Counted from the first letter of the stretch, positions 25,420-60,760 are shown. The stretch is 64,000 bases of DNA from Membranipora membranacea (GCA_914767715.1 OU612074.1:12200062-12264061), one strand, 5' to 3'. Numbers and translations are program-made. The notes: a model not told the origin generated them from the sequence alone.

Positions 25420-25875
25420 CTAGATCTTGAAGCCAAGTTTCCTCATACATTCTTTATGGGCCTCTATTTCTTTACTGCAGTTTTCTTCTCCTCTTTCAAA
25501 TAAACTGCGAATGACAAAAAAGAAGAAATCACTAATCATTTTGCTAACAAATCTCAACGATGAATGTTAATGATATCACCTTTTTCCTATCTTATATTCT
25601 CCGCTGACAAAAAATATGTTTTACAAGAATATAACATGACAGCTACATTTTTACTCCTCCAATATCTAGTGACATGGATCACCTAAGTATTTGTGACAAG
25701 TTAATAGAACATACTCCCTGTAAATATCTAGGAGATTACATATTGAGTTCAGCTTCACATGAACCTACCATTTATCTCTGGGTTCACGAGTCTCCGGACA
25801 GGCACAGCAAGGCTTCAGTTTCTTTGGCTGCTCTTCACTGGCTACTGATGTGGTTTGTGTAGGTGTAGATGACAT
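25420..25875 (-). CDS. COX17: COX17, mitochondrial copper chaperone (2 exons, 63 aa)
   Basis: Exon 1 is 25875-25769 and exon 2 is 25504-25420, separated by a 264-nt intron. The spliced frame gives 63 residues and TAG, the same length as human COX17. COX17 delivers Cu(I) in the mitochondrial intermembrane space to SCO1/2 and COX11 for cytochrome c oxidase assembly. The signature KPCCACPET holds the copper-binding Cys23 and Cys24. The twin CX9C coiled-coil-helix motif is complete: Cys26/Cys36 and Cys45/Cys55, with [14 protein letters not shown] at the end. The codon for Cys36 is split by the intron (TG/T). The N-terminus ([13 protein letters not shown]) is variable, as in the family. A ttgttgtag tract one base before the ATG looks like an acceptor, so a 5' UTR intron is possible. 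Everything needed for function is intact. Confidence 0.95.
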
Positions 25876-26311
25876 TCTACAACAAAGAATCGAAATTGAG
25901 TCATAATGTGAATCGCACAAGCTGTGATTGAAGTTGATAATGGTAGGCTTAAATGCAACATGTATGGCACTATCATAATAATCCCCCCTGCAATTTTTCC
26001 TGAGCAGCGCCAGCAATGTCAACCCTTGAACAGCTGTAACTACGGTTTGAATCGCCCCATTGATCAGTTCTTAGGCTTACCATCATAAAGCTGAAAAGCC
26101 GGGGAACACCTGATATATTTTAACAACACAACATACATAGAATAGATCATTCTCATGGGCTAGGCCGAGGCTAGGGGCCTCATATTTACTGCAAGGCAAT
26201 GTAATGGCTAGACCAATTGGCTAGACAGCGTTTGATAACTCCTTGTTGTACTGATAATATTTAATTACCATTCATTGCATCATCTTTCACATTCAAGATC
26301 ATTAATGAAAA

Positions 26312-26360
26312 AAACTACTAACTAAAATTCATAGTCACTATGAATTTTAGCTAGTAGTTT
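26312..26360. repeat. Near-perfect palindrome
   Basis: 24-bp arms with one mismatch around a single central base; core CATAGTCACTATG. It lies 0.4 kb upstream of the COX17 start. Confidence 0.85.
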
Positions 26361-28119
26361 GTTTATTTTAATGATATTTTTAATGACACTATCAAAGCAT
26401 CATATCATATAATAATGATGATATGATGATAGTATAAGTATTAGTTAGTAGTGTCATCATCACAGGCCTACTTACACAATGAACTGCTTATTGACCATCT
26501 CACCTGTACTCTGATTGGTGAATGTATATTTGGAAAATGCTGTTATTCCACTGTGTTCTCTTATGTAAAAACTGACACCCTCTGTTGTGAAATACCTTGC
26601 AGAATATGCTACAAAGCCTGCACTGCGATGCTTGCTGGTAAAAAAATGTTGAGTAATGTTGGGTAACAGCAGAAATGTAAGTGACTTGAGTCATTAAAAA
26701 ACCCTATGTATTTCAGAATATTAATAACTAAGATATATCGAAGGTATGATGTTTCCCCTCAACTGAAGCAAAATTGGTTCTCGAGCTTTAGTTAATTTTA
26801 ACTTTACCCGCCCTCGGCCTCGCTTTGACATCATATCCAGGTCAATGAAAGTTGAATGCAGGAGCATTTGCTAAAAAGATATCAAGACTTTTCTGCTCTT
26901 ATTCTGCACACAGAGGAGAAAACTAACAGAGTTCATACATCATGCCACTAGCCCAGTGTGTAGGGCAAGTGCCATTTGACTTGGTGAGCTCTCTCTTTTT
27001 GATTTCTATCAATTAAACTAGTTTTTTCAAAAATGTTTTACAGCACCACCCAATTCAATATTATGAATATTATTATAATTAATAGATAATGATATAGTAT
27101 AGTAGTAGTAAATGTGAATTATGTGAACTAAATTAATTTGTATTCTTCTATGACTGTCATTCATCTTCATGTCGGTCACCTGATATCAGATTCATTCAGT
27201 GCAATCCTCTCCTTATCCCGCCAAATGTGGCATGTTCTGTTTCATACATGCTGTACTGTAGGGCCCAGATAGCCTACTCTACTGGTGAATCAGGGAGAAT
27301 GGGTGAATTGACATTGAATTGATCATCATTATCATATTCACGATTAATATAAATTCAATATTCATTCATCATTCTGCTCGATAGTAATTCATAAAGATAT
27401 ATTATAAATAATCATACACATCTAAGACATATATTCAATATTAGTACAGTAGGCGTAGCAGTGTAAGTAGTATATACTATACTTCTTACTTACTATTACC
27501 ATGTGTTGTGTGTATAACATATTACTTCTCGCTCAAACAAAGTTAGTAGTACTGTTACCTGTAACAGCCTTGACTCATCCTCCTTGACTTCAGTTTTTCT
27601 TTCTAAGAGTAGGATCTTCTTTCCTATCACTTGCCTTCATTTCATTCAGGTGACTTCTTCCCTTTCCTCTGTCGGTATTATCAGGGTAGTCACTAGCCAG
27701 TTTTTGTTTAATTTTATGTTCTTTTGAACCTGTACAGTAGACACCATGATAGCCGTTTGAAATAAAATGTACAGTGGACTGAAGTGAAACAATTCTTTTA
27801 ATGATTGAGTGAGTAAACCAGATGATGAACAAAAAATCTGAAAATTTTGCTTTGCATGGCTAGTTCAGAGAGCCCTACGTTGCATGTTACATAAATGTGC
27901 ATCACCCTGGCTTTGGACGAAGACATCACATCTTATCTTGCATTGCTGTAAGACTGCAATAGCAATTCTACCACTCTAGCTGAACTATTTCCCTACATTA
28001 CTTTCCTTATGCTATCCGTTATCATCACAACAACCTACTTACGCTAGGCCTGGCAAAACTTGCAACTATTGCGATTGGAGATGCTCCACAATATACGTCC
28101 CAGCAACTTTATTGTCTTG

Positions 28120-28451
28120 CAGGGCTCTCAACCACTCAGATTTAGCCCGGGTTACTCAGGTTTTTAAGTTCAGCTCTGGGTTTTTTTAACATAGCTAAAA
28201 TCTCAGATTTTGCCTCATATTAACATGAGATGGGAAATCCCCTCAGTATGGTCTAGTTGTATGATTAAAAAGACACATTCTGATTTGTACTAATATGAAA
28301 CACAATAACCACATGCAGTTTACGGTGATTATTCATTGATCATCTGCCAAGAACCTTAGAATCAGTTTAATCCATCTGCAGAGCCCTATATTGCCCTCTA
28401 GGCTTCTGCACCCGGACCCGCTGGGAAGGCTAACAAAGGTTGAGAGCCCTG
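28120..28451. mobile_element. hAT-like MITE
   Basis: 332 bp with terminal inverted repeats CAGGGCTCTCAACC / GGTTGAGAGCCCTG. It is flanked by direct repeats GTCTTG at 28114-28119 and 28452-28457. The CAGGG... ends resemble hAT elements; the target repeat is shorter than the usual 8 bp. No open frame. Confidence 0.7.
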
Positions 28452-28744
28452 GTCTTGTGTGTAAAATTAACTCATAGTGTCAGATAGTGAATTTGTGAAT
28501 TTGCCAGTTTCCTCTCTGTAAACTCAGCTTAAAGCTGCGTTTACGGAGGAGATTTCTTAGTTTCTTAGTCTGCCTTTCCATTTGGGTTGCGCGCAGACAT
28601 ACACTATGAATAAATGGTTTATGATAATGTGATAGTTACAACTTCTCTTGTTTAGGCTATGTTTTTTGGAGCTCAACATACTGAATCTTTTTTTGAAATA
28701 CTGACTTTTGATTGGTATCATCACCATCTTACAATGAATGAGAC

Positions 28745-28765
28745 CAGGGAGGGTCACCCTCCCTG
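28745..28765. repeat. Short perfect palindrome CAGGGAGGGT-C-ACCCTCCCTG
   Basis: 10-bp arms about one base; similar in kind to 8117-8137 (CTCCCTGGTT-C-AACCAGGGAG). Confidence 0.8.
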
Positions 28766-29569
28766 ATGTGACGCCGTAGTTAAATATATATATACTGGGA
28801 TGATCCTCTTTCAAATGTTTATAGGGTCTGTCTAACACAACCAAGCGGAATGATTATGCAACTGCTTTTTGAAGAAACCCGTCAAGTGTTGATATCAATT
28901 TTTGTAGGAAATGAATGACTCTGAGATCCATGAGAACCACCAGTGCAACCAGTGGTATTTAGATTTCCTTTACTGTAGTAAGGCCAGTCATACTTCCTCC
29001 CGACAGTCTGACCTTCCACCAATCAATTTCAGCCCCACCCCATATATATATCATCTGAATTCCTGCCTCTCTATCTATTAGATTGATATCTCACTAATAG
29101 AAAATATCACTTCCCATCCCAGCAATAAAAATGCTCCGCAAATTAGCTCTCTCTCCCTCTCTAGTTATTTTACTCATTTATCAAATCTCTTCAACAACAT
29201 AGCCCCGTGACCTATCAGCCATGACCCCTGTTGACAGATGATCATATGGTGTAGAGTGTATAGTATCTTATGCAGGTTATTGCATAACAGGCCTTGTGAC
29301 AAGGGATTTTGACAACCTATTTAGCTACTAATCCCATCAAAAAAACTTAATGGTGGTTTGCAACTACTACAGTCTTGTGCATACTCAAGATGAAACGGTT
29401 TTAAGCATCCCATGCTATGCTATAGGACTTTCCAAAGATGTAGGGATCAGTATGATCATGACTTGAGACCAGTCTATACTGAGACATACTCAATGAAATA
29501 AGATACATGGTGGGTAGGTAGATTTGGGATGCTTCATGAAAAGGCCATGATTGAACGATGTCTAGTTTT

Positions 29570-29692
29570 AGTGCTCAACCTTTGCTCAGGTTGTCGGTGG
29601 TGGCATTCTATCGTTGACTGCAGACCTTTCAGCTGTGGTCATGGTTGACAATGGAATACCACTTCCGACAACCAGGGCAGAATTTGAACATT
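29570..29692. mobile_element. Foldback element copy
   Basis: Begins AGTGCTCAACC, with GGTTGTCGGTGGTGGCATTC in the left arm and GGAATACCACTTCCGACAAC in the right; ends TTTGAACATT. Confidence 0.65.
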
Positions 29693-30717
29693 TTATCAAA
29701 AATAGCACAGTCATGTCAAGCAAAAATGGATTTGCAAGTTATTTTCTGGTGTTATTATTGGAATGTGCTATTTTAATGCCATAAGCTTTAAACATAATCG
29801 CTTGCCTAAACTTCCTTATTTGGGGTAGATATAGGAATATCTATGATTTGCATAACTGTTTGCCCACAGTCCCACTCGTATAATCTTGTTATCGTTCACT
29901 ATCCATCCACCTGACAAGCTGACCGTTAACCTCGACCAACTTATTGTATTCTTTGCATGATTGAGCCGAAAGAATAGCATTCCATACTAAGGAGTAGAAT
30001 TCTTTTGTAATCCAATTGGTTACCCCCTGAAATTAATGGTATTTGTTGAAAGAGCATTTTTGTAGCATTATTCATACATCAGAGAGAGAATGGAAATTGA
30101 AAACATGGAGCTAACCATGATATGTATTTAGGGTGGGAGTTTCATGTTAGAAAACATTATCTGTAATGTTGAATATAATGTTGGCATTCCAAGAAAAAGG
30201 TTGCATATTGCACGCTTTCATCGCTCGGAGAGAAACAAAGGTTGAAAGGTTTTGCAACTTTCATGCAAACAACCTCCGCTCTTTGCTCAACTGTGCATTC
30301 TGACGACTTCTAGGGAATGGGTAGGACGGCATAGCTTATCTAGAAACAACCAATCATATCATTTGAAAATGATTGCCTCTTTTCTTGCAGCAGAGTCGTG
30401 TTGGTTCCGCATGCATCACCAGCCCTTTTTGTTGCTGGGTGGTTTCCATGTGGTTGGGAGTTGTGCTATTTGGATGAGGCGAAGGCTGATTCCTTCAACT
30501 ATCAAATTACTTTCTTATGACTGGTCAATAGAATATGAAAGCTGGTCAATGTCAATGTCCAGATCCTGATCTTTTTTAAACTACCGAAATTAGCCATGTC
30601 ATCCCTCAAACCCTGGCAAGCCACCCATTGAACCATAAATAAAGCATATTGAGTATTTCAGTTACCGGATTCTCAGTGCATATCTTAATAACTTATAAAA
30701 TATCCTTGTCATTTCAG

Positions 30718-30783
30718 AATCATGAGAGTATGCTTGGACAGGAATCTATGCAGGTCGATGAACCAGACAACACGGTCATGGAG
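30718..30783 (+). CDS. Alternative upstream RSK exon (22 codons)
   Basis: The 66-nt exon lies between atttcag and gtatgt and is phase 0 at both ends. It reads NHESMLGQESMQVDEPDNTVME. Joined to 41651 (DEDSSSQEG...), it gives an acidic leader like the usual RSK N-terminus before the kinase domain. If translation starts at its internal Met5, the protein is about 732 aa, the family's normal length. The exon could also be preceded by a coding first exon, which I did not find. It would be mutually exclusive with the 37607 exon, implying an upstream promoter. Confidence 0.6.
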
Positions 30784-30847
30784 GTATGTTAACTAAAGTT
30801 TATTTTCTAATTCTTATAATGTACTTACATTACACTTGAATTATGCT

Positions 30848-30965
30848 AAGGGAGTGGCCGTGGTGCACTGGGTAGGGCATGGGTCTTTTAAATGGGAGGT
30901 CCTGTGTTCTGTTCCTGGTGGATCATGGTGGTTTAGGAAGGGGATCCGACCCTGTGCCAAAACAG
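30848..30965 (+). mobile_element. Possible tRNA-derived SINE fragment
   Basis: GTGGTGCACTGGGTAGGGC resembles box A, and TGTGTTCTGTTCCTGG is a decayed box B about 50 nt later. It sits in the first RSK intron, just after the alternative exon. Confidence 0.35.
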
Positions 30966-33617
30966 GATACAGTCCGTAGACCCTTACTGGTGCAGAAAAA
31001 GAAAAAAGTAACATCATTCTCACAAGTTATCACAGGGTAGCCAGACTATAAATGTACGCCAATTTTATACTTACATTACACTCGGCTTGGCAGTTCTTAG
31101 TGTGTTGTTTAAGGGTGTAAATAACAATAGATATTAGCAGGTTTCAGGCTTGCACAGGTGGGGGAAACTAGAAGATCTTTGAGGATGGATAGTATTACGA
31201 CCGCACTGTTACACAGCTCATTAGTTCTGGGGAACATACTGGGCGTGAGAAAAATGGCATGGCATCCGTGATATACTCCACTTCATTTATGCTGCATATC
31301 AAAGCCATCCGACAAGATATTCATGATTTTATCGTACCACAACACAATCCTCCATTCACATATACGGAAAGAATCTTTGTAAAATCCCGAACGGCGTGAA
31401 CATAAAACAACGTCAATGTTAAAACCGACATACTTGGTGCACCATTCCTCATCTGGATATCATTTCCCGACCCTAAGGAGATAAAGAAGTATATGCATTG
31501 CTTATTCAGACAGGAGAATTGTTGTGCTTGTTGTGTTGTACCTATCTGGCAGTGCTAACTGCCTACCATTTCACCTTACCGTATCAATCTCAACAAAGTG
31601 TGACAGTCACGAACCCATCCAGATGCCAATTTAGCACTTGCCTGACGCCCACTTGGCATCCGGCGGTTACCAAATATGCTTCCGGATGGGTTCTTAGCAC
31701 AGCAGGAACAACAGTAATTATGTTATTATGATTTCTGTCATGACGTCATTGTTGTCTAGTCCTCAGGATCAGCGTCAGCGTATTCTGGACAGGGAGCCTC
31801 TCACGGGGCGATAATAAGTGTGAATTGACGATAAACAAATCGTGACAATAATAAACAGCCCTGGAGCATGGTCAGTTTGACTCGGAGTATTGATTGTCGA
31901 ACTATCTCCGCCTTTGGGACGGGTCTATGACGCATAATAGCTGGTTCTAAGCAAGATATACACTAGAGGCCTAAATATTGGCTAGAGTACAGGTTGAAAG
32001 TTTTGTTAGCTACCACCAATTTAGGCAGGTTAATGTTAGAGCTTATATAAAGCAATGAGGGTGAGATAGTGTTAGCTGGCTGTATATTTCACCATTACAA
32101 GACCGTGCGAAAAGCCGAACTTTACTCATCTAGAGCATGTAAGGCATCATATATACATACCACTGGGAGGTCCAACGCAGTCGTTACTATACCATATCTA
32201 GTGTTTCGAGGAAAGAGATGGTTCTGTTCCAACAAATAGTCATCTCTCGTTTCGGAGAATGTCATGATCAGGTTTTCTAGGAATTGAATGGCTTCATCAG
32301 GTTAAAGACTTGATCGTAGGCAGGTTGGATCAGAGTTACATAAATATAGTGAAGATAAGGGAAGAATATGTGAGGAGGGGAATGATAAAACTGTATAATG
32401 ATATGCTTGATCAGAAATGAAGTTCATCCAAGCAGTTCCAATACCTAATTCCTAATATGCCCAGCTAGACTAAAACTGAAATCCTAAACTCATACATGGG
32501 CCTGCTATTCACATCATCAGCATGATAGAAATTAGGACGACAATGTTTTGAGTTAGCATTTTTGCAAACACAGCAGTATTGAATTCCAGTATTCAGACAC
32601 TGCTTTTGACAATGAGAAATGCGAATTGTTAACTTGCAATGAAATCAGAACACTGGTATGCATATCAATGAGCTGAGTGAATCAATGTACTAAGTCACTT
32701 AGAGTTTAGTACTCAGCAGTCAGTCAGCCTAGTGTTGTCAAAATATCTGGGAGTGACATTTATTATACATCACATATTTTGCTCCAAAGAGGGAATTATT
32801 ACACACCATAGTGGGCTGTCTGTATTGAGCCTTGATATTTTCAGTGATTATTCCGGTGTTGTGTCTTATGGGACTCGTTGAATGTCTTATGTGTCGGTCG
32901 TGACCGCTGTTTCGTATTGTTCGTACAATATGCTTAGATAGTACAGAATGTCAACAACGTATGGATGTATGCGCCTCAATCATCATTCCAAGTATATCAA
33001 TATTTTCTGTAAAGGTCACAATATCCAATCTTGAAAGTCTGACCATTGGTCTTATTTTCCTCGAATAATAAACTTGCTTCATTGTACAGGCGCATTACCA
33101 TGTGTGGGGGGTTGTAGGAAGTTCACTTGCAAACAGAACCCCCAAACTCCCCCGCACCTCCTCTGCGTTAGCCTTGTAATGCGACCACAGTCTTTGGGTT
33201 TTTTGGCCGTTTGACAAGGTTACCAGTCCTCTGCATAACTTAGTATTTCTGCACTTGTTACAAGGTCGGCCAGCCTTACAGGTTATTGACCTTCGAAGCT
33301 CAGCCTCATCTAAGGAATCGTAATTACAGTTAAATCTTGAGTATTTCCACTACATTCTCCTCTTTTGGAGGAATGTGGCTAGTGAACTTAAGGTGCATTT
33401 ACACCTCAGATTTCTTCATCAAATTATTTGGTCATTAGAATCTACCAAAAATCTGCATTTTGTGACATGGCACAAAATTCAGAATTGTAGTTGCTCCCAG
33501 TGATAGCTTATATAAGAGAACTGATTGGTGTGAACTTCTACATTCTCCTCAAATTGGAGTTGTGTGCTCCTTGATCTACCATGCTGCCCATGTACCTTAT
33601 TACTTCCCCTTTACTTT

Positions 33618-33719
33618 CAAGTGGTTGCTGGTAGTGGCATTCCAACATCAACTACAGCCCCATTACTGAGTTTAATAATGGAATGTCACAACCAGGAACG
33701 CGGGCTGAGTTTGAGCGCT
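33618..33719. mobile_element. Foldback element copy, left arm truncated
   Basis: Left arm GGTAGTGGCATTCCAACATC, right arm TTAATAATGGAATGTCACA, end GCTGAGTTTGAGCGCT. A long G-run follows at about 33752. Confidence 0.55.
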
Positions 33720-36700
33720 GTGATCCCCTCTTCTATCTCCTCCGTCCCCGGTGGGGGGGGGGGGGGGCGAGGCTCAGACTTCCTCCTCCTTGTTTATATT
33801 ATCTTCTGTTACTGAGTCACCTTCTCATCATATTACAGCCATCATCATCTTGTGGCAATTAAAGCAATCTGTCAGAAAAAACGGCTCTCTGTAGATCTAA
33901 CAACAGAGGTCATAATCATTGCTTCCTTGTGCTTTTTTGTCAACGCTTTATGCCAAAGCTTTTTGTCCACGCCGTTTCACAACATGAGAAATACAATGCC
34001 TTGTCGTTATTGACACATGCAGACTTTTTTCCTTTTTTGTCGGGGCTATTCTCCGGTCTTCTTTATTGCACACTGACAATGAGTAATGTACCATATTTCT
34101 GATCAGCATTCACTCAGCTGATGGACACTTCCTAGTTGGTATATATATTGTAACTATGAACATAGGCCTACGTGTTTTTTCACCTATCATACCTTGAATA
34201 AGCTTGTTATTTGGGACAAAAACTCATCGACGGAGAATCTTCAAATTTCAAATCTGCATTTCATCAAATCAGTAATATAAGGATATATCCTTACTTTGTG
34301 ATGACATCCTGTCTGATGATGATTATATTACTATACCAGGCTTGGCACTTCCTCCTGTCCACAAAGGTTAGTGTCCGACTGGACGATCCCGCTGTGAGAT
34401 CATAGCTGTTGATACGTTGCTAGATAAAGATTTAGGAATAGGTTAGAAACATTCATCTCCTATGGAGTATTTCAGACCAGATCAATCTCACATCACATCC
34501 TACATATTCAATCCAAGTCTGTATTGAACAGCATGTCAACACCGGCTACATTACATAGCAGTGATTCAACTCTGAAACTATTCTTGGATTGTCTACATAG
34601 TCTTAATCTCTCATGATCTGTTGCGTTACGGAGCTGCCAGAATAACATCCTGCATGATGACGATTGTAACACAATTCCTGTCACTTCTTCTGTCCTCAGG
34701 GGTTACTGTCCGACTGGACACTATCGCCTGCTTGCACATAGCAATTCATAAACTGCTAGGTAAAGTAACAGGGAGATCTTAGAAACATTCAACTCCTGTC
34801 GAGTATTTCAGACCAAATTTGACACATATTCATATTCTACATATAAATGGCGTTAAAACCCTTCACACCCATATGACAATGTTAGAGGGATTTTAGCGTA
34901 TGTGAAATGTACCAGGCACATCATTAGAGGGGGAGCAAATCCGAATGCAGGCGAACCGGATAAAACTTGATCTTGGCTCATGCAGACTCCAATAGATAGT
35001 GAAAGGCACACCACATCATTCTTGTGGAGGGTATTCGTCGGGTTCGATGCGCTTGTGATGTGTAATCTTGAGATGTGGCTGGATTATTTTGCGGTAAATA
35101 CAGCAAAATCACACGTAGGTCTACGATAAGACTTCTGGTTTTCCCCTGAGGCTTTAAAAATGAGGTATTTTGGAGTTGTTCCCTTCTATCCGGTAAGTGT
35201 TTTTTTTTTCATAATTCGTTATTCGCAAGTTTTTGTGTCATCTTACATTTTTTTTATTTGCAACATAAAAGGCAGGCTGAAACTGCAATGTTGTCCACCG
35301 ATGGTTTGTTTGTCGCAATGTTATCGTCTGTGGAAATTTTGGAAGAAGACGTGTCATGATTCTCTGGTTCTGGATGACGTCAGGCTATCACTGGCATTAG
35401 AAGTTTGACCTCTATACATACCAACAACAACTTTCCCAGTTATTTGTGGAAGATAGTGTGGGCTGTACACACTCACTGTTCATTGACTCCGGGATGTTAG
35501 CAGTTCTTAGTTGGGTGATGGATTGTATACCACTATGCGTTCCCATCAAGAGAGATTTTAAATCAACTACTACTACTGGTTTATTGGAGAGACGGACACA
35601 GTTTAAGATAGTTTATGATAGACTTGCTGTAAGTGTTTGGAATTTTTTTTTGCTTGCTTCTTTCAGGGAGTCCCCTGCATCTTTCATGGTGTTATATTTT
35701 TGTATTTTAGAGTTGTCCGTTCATGTTTCGCGCACTGATTTGCATTTTGTTGCAAGTTGGTATCATTGTAGGTCAATGTGTTTGATACCCTCACGAGTTT
35801 TATTAAATTCTTAGATGTCATTGTCGAGACAAATGACTCATCAGTGTGCCTATACAAGGCAAGGGATACGATGCCTTCAAACTAGAACGCGCTAACCCTT
35901 GATCGTTAAATGTTGCTGGTATGGTGTTTTTAATTTATAGCGTGGATGAGAAATGTTTGACAATAATGGCGATGAAACTCACTAACACTTGATTATTTTC
36001 CTACGCTGGAAACAAAAGCCAGGCAGTAGAAATCTCACCATGTTTGTTATCTACTAATTTTGGTACAAGTACCTAAAACACAGTCTTTAAGAGTTCTTTT
36101 ATATGAAAAATTTCAAATAATATTAGTTTGATGAACTAGCTTCTAAGTTGTGCTCTCTTGCTGTTGCTTTGGTCAGATTTGAATGAAATGAACGGTAAAT
36201 AGCAATATTTGGAAATCTTCCGTTCTCCGACTTGTGGCGTAGGCCTACATTGGTCGTAGTTCTTTGAATGTGTTAGGTGGATAACTGGATTATTGCGTGC
36301 AAAGGGGGCGTTAAAATTGTAAACAAGATGCTGATGAGATGAGGCCAATGCAGCAGCTAGAACCAAGACTGATTGAAAAATAAAATATGAATCATTCTTG
36401 CAAGTCATTTCTATGCTAATCTAAGCTGATTTTAAATTCCAACTCAGCTCAGTTGGTTCTTGTCATTGCTATAGCAGCTTAGTAATACTGTAGCGCAGTA
36501 TTTAGTAGGGTTGACTGAATTATCTGCTTTCAAAGGCTTCCTATCTAAAAGCTCTTGAATGGAGCTCTTGTGTGCCTTGTCAATACCAGCCTGTGTGCAT
36601 TGTAAATAGCACACTGCATACTTTGATTTAATCAGCCAATGAGCGTAAGCTGTGACAAAATTAAGTATTCCGCACACCGCAGCCCACATCCTGTGCCTAG

Positions 36701-37606
36701 TGAAAGAGTAGACCCTTCACACAATAGCCTGATAATAAGCCACATCGCCAGCCTGCATCGTACACAGGGTATACAGGGCTATACTCGTCGGACCTTGCTG
36801 CTGCTAGTTAGCACTCAGTTAGTGTGAAGCAGTCAGTGTTTGCTACTTGGAGCATCAGGATATGATTTTGCATTTGCTGGACAGGAAGTCGGTCAGATAG
36901 CTGGGATAAAACTCATTAATTCGGCAGAATAAAAAGTCTTGAATTTATCAGACGAAGCAAGCGGCGGTAGTACTTCACACCAGATTTCAGTCTCATTGTC
37001 GGCTAATTCACAGCTCATTACACATTTACGCAATTTAATTACAACCTTGCTACCTAACAGAAGACCAGCTTACTTCGCTCATCATGCTTTCATAAGGGGC
37101 TTAGACTTCGTCAGCGGCAGTGTCCGTCCACCCTGAGCTCTCTTCTCACTTGTGCTCCGGAATTCCCAAGGTGACAGAAGTCTAGTAGATAAATCTGCTC
37201 AGATAATCATAGATTAGTTTCAGTTTGATTGTCACACAGGAAGTGGTCTGGTGTATCATCGTACGATATTCTACACATACAACTATTTGTGTGGTTTTTA
37301 GTTATTCATTAAGCGACACTCTGGAATGAAGAGCGGTTGAGCCCGCCTGTTTGTGCTTACACGTGGTGGTGTCACTGCAGTCATAAACAACTTGGGAAAT
37401 AACAACTACTCATGGTTATTCCTGGCTTCAAAGTAAAACTGTCTGATATCATCGAACGATCTCATTTCAAAGCTGCTAGTCAATAGTGCAACACTCTCTT
37501 GCTGATGCTCTAAGCGTCACAGCCAGCAAATCTGGCTACATTTCATTTTTAATTTATCTGTGCGGAGTAAACCCAGTCAGCCAAGCTGGCGGAGAATAAA
37601 GCAGAT

Positions 37607-59466
<21,860 letters not shown>

Positions 59467-60760
59467 TACCTACTTCATATACTCTGTCATCTTTAATTGT
59501 GGTGAGGCCCCCCGACTGTCTTGACTGTGTTTAAGTAAAGCATGCTTTCCTTCTGCTCCCTAACCTGAAAGTTTCAAAATAGGTAATTGATTTGTGATTT
59601 TATTCCTTACCTGTTGATAAAATAAGCTATAAAACCCGCAATGCAACTTTATCTTTGGGTTCCACTAGCTCTCTGAGAAACCAGATCGCGATTCCTTTTA
59701 CATTGTATTTTGCCTCAATTTCATATTGATATCTCAATTATGACTCCAATTTATAAGTGAGTTGCCTCCCGCTGCTTGCTTACATGAACAAAACAAAAAA
59801 ATAATGTTTTGTCTTTTATTTTCAGAATTAAATCATCTCTGATGTTCTATACAACAACCACCAAGTCTACTCTGTGCCTCACAACTCACTGGTGCCAACC
59901 TGCTCTCCACTAATTGGCCGAAATCCTGACGACCCTGACCTTCTATACAGATAAACTGCCTTCCACCAAGTGTGGACTGAAACACTCTCATCTTCTTCTC
60001 TGTGAAATTGCCAATTGTTTGAGGATCGACTGTGAATCTTATATTTTGTGTTTTTTTCTCTCCATTTCTTCACCGCACCACCTTTTGTGACAACTGCACT
60101 TTCAGCACTTTTGGCTTCACTCGCAAATTTGAAATAAATGGAATCAAAGATAGTCTTCTCTTTTTTTGTGTGTGTAATTGGACTGAAATCAAACATCCGT
60201 CTCCTTTTGATACAGACTATATCCAGTTAACCTACATCATAGACACATAATTACTTTTTGCTAGGTATGACTGTTATTCCTACTGCTAGTACGTTTCACC
60301 ATGTTTTGTCATTTTGAATTAATGGGACCACAGAAGAACGAAATCATGCCTTTGAATTGTTTCTATGCCCAACGCAAAAGTGTGGGCTTCACATTTAAAA
60401 TTTTTATTTCTTCAAAACCTGACGTTGAGTTTAGTAGTTGGCTAGTTCACCTCATTCTTATTAGATAGTTCACCTCATTCTAACTACAGAATTTTCCATA
60501 ATACCTAATGAGACATATTTTTGTATAAAAGAGGCTGTTATCAAAATTAAAACTATGGGTTCTCAAAGTTCAAACTATTCACTCAATAATAACTCTATGT
60601 GATTGATTGAATTTTTATCTTGTAAATATGAAATACGATTGCCAAATAATCTAGTGATTTGATAATAACACTATTTTCACCACTTTCTGATGCCTTTATC
60701 ATTGTTACTTTTTGGCACTATATGCTACAGTTGTTGGTAAATAAAAGATATTTCATAGTA
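59467..60760 (+). other. Probable RSK 3' UTR
   Basis: No coding sequence is recognised after the TAA. Candidate AATAAA signals lie at 60133-60138 and 60739-60744. An acceptor-like tract at about 59815-59825 (tatttt cag) raises the possibility of a 3' UTR intron. Confidence 0.4.

Larger units (their letters stand above)
25876..30717. other. Intergenic between divergent COX17 and RSK
   Basis: Contains the 26312 palindrome, the hAT-like MITE, a short hairpin at 28745 and a foldback copy. The COX17 promoter and, if the 30718 exon is used, an RSK promoter should lie here. No further gene recognised. Confidence 0.4.
30784..37606. other. RSK alternative-promoter region / long first intron
   Basis: Between the two alternative RSK leader exons. 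Two additional open frames end at good donors in phase 0 (35160-35192 with gtaagtg, and up to 35628 with gtaagtg) and could be further first exons. The 500 bp before 37607 is probably 5' UTR and promoter. Otherwise repeats and unique DNA. Confidence 0.35.

Noticed and set aside
29641-29692. Peptide-like repeated frame (VDNGIPL...) seen also at 2725 and 10264
   Set aside because: The likeness comes from the right arm of the foldback family; frames are broken and the left arms are its inverse, so it is not a coding domain.
35446-35814. 122-residue independent gene
   Set aside because: A good donor at 35629 cuts the frame; at most a first exon.
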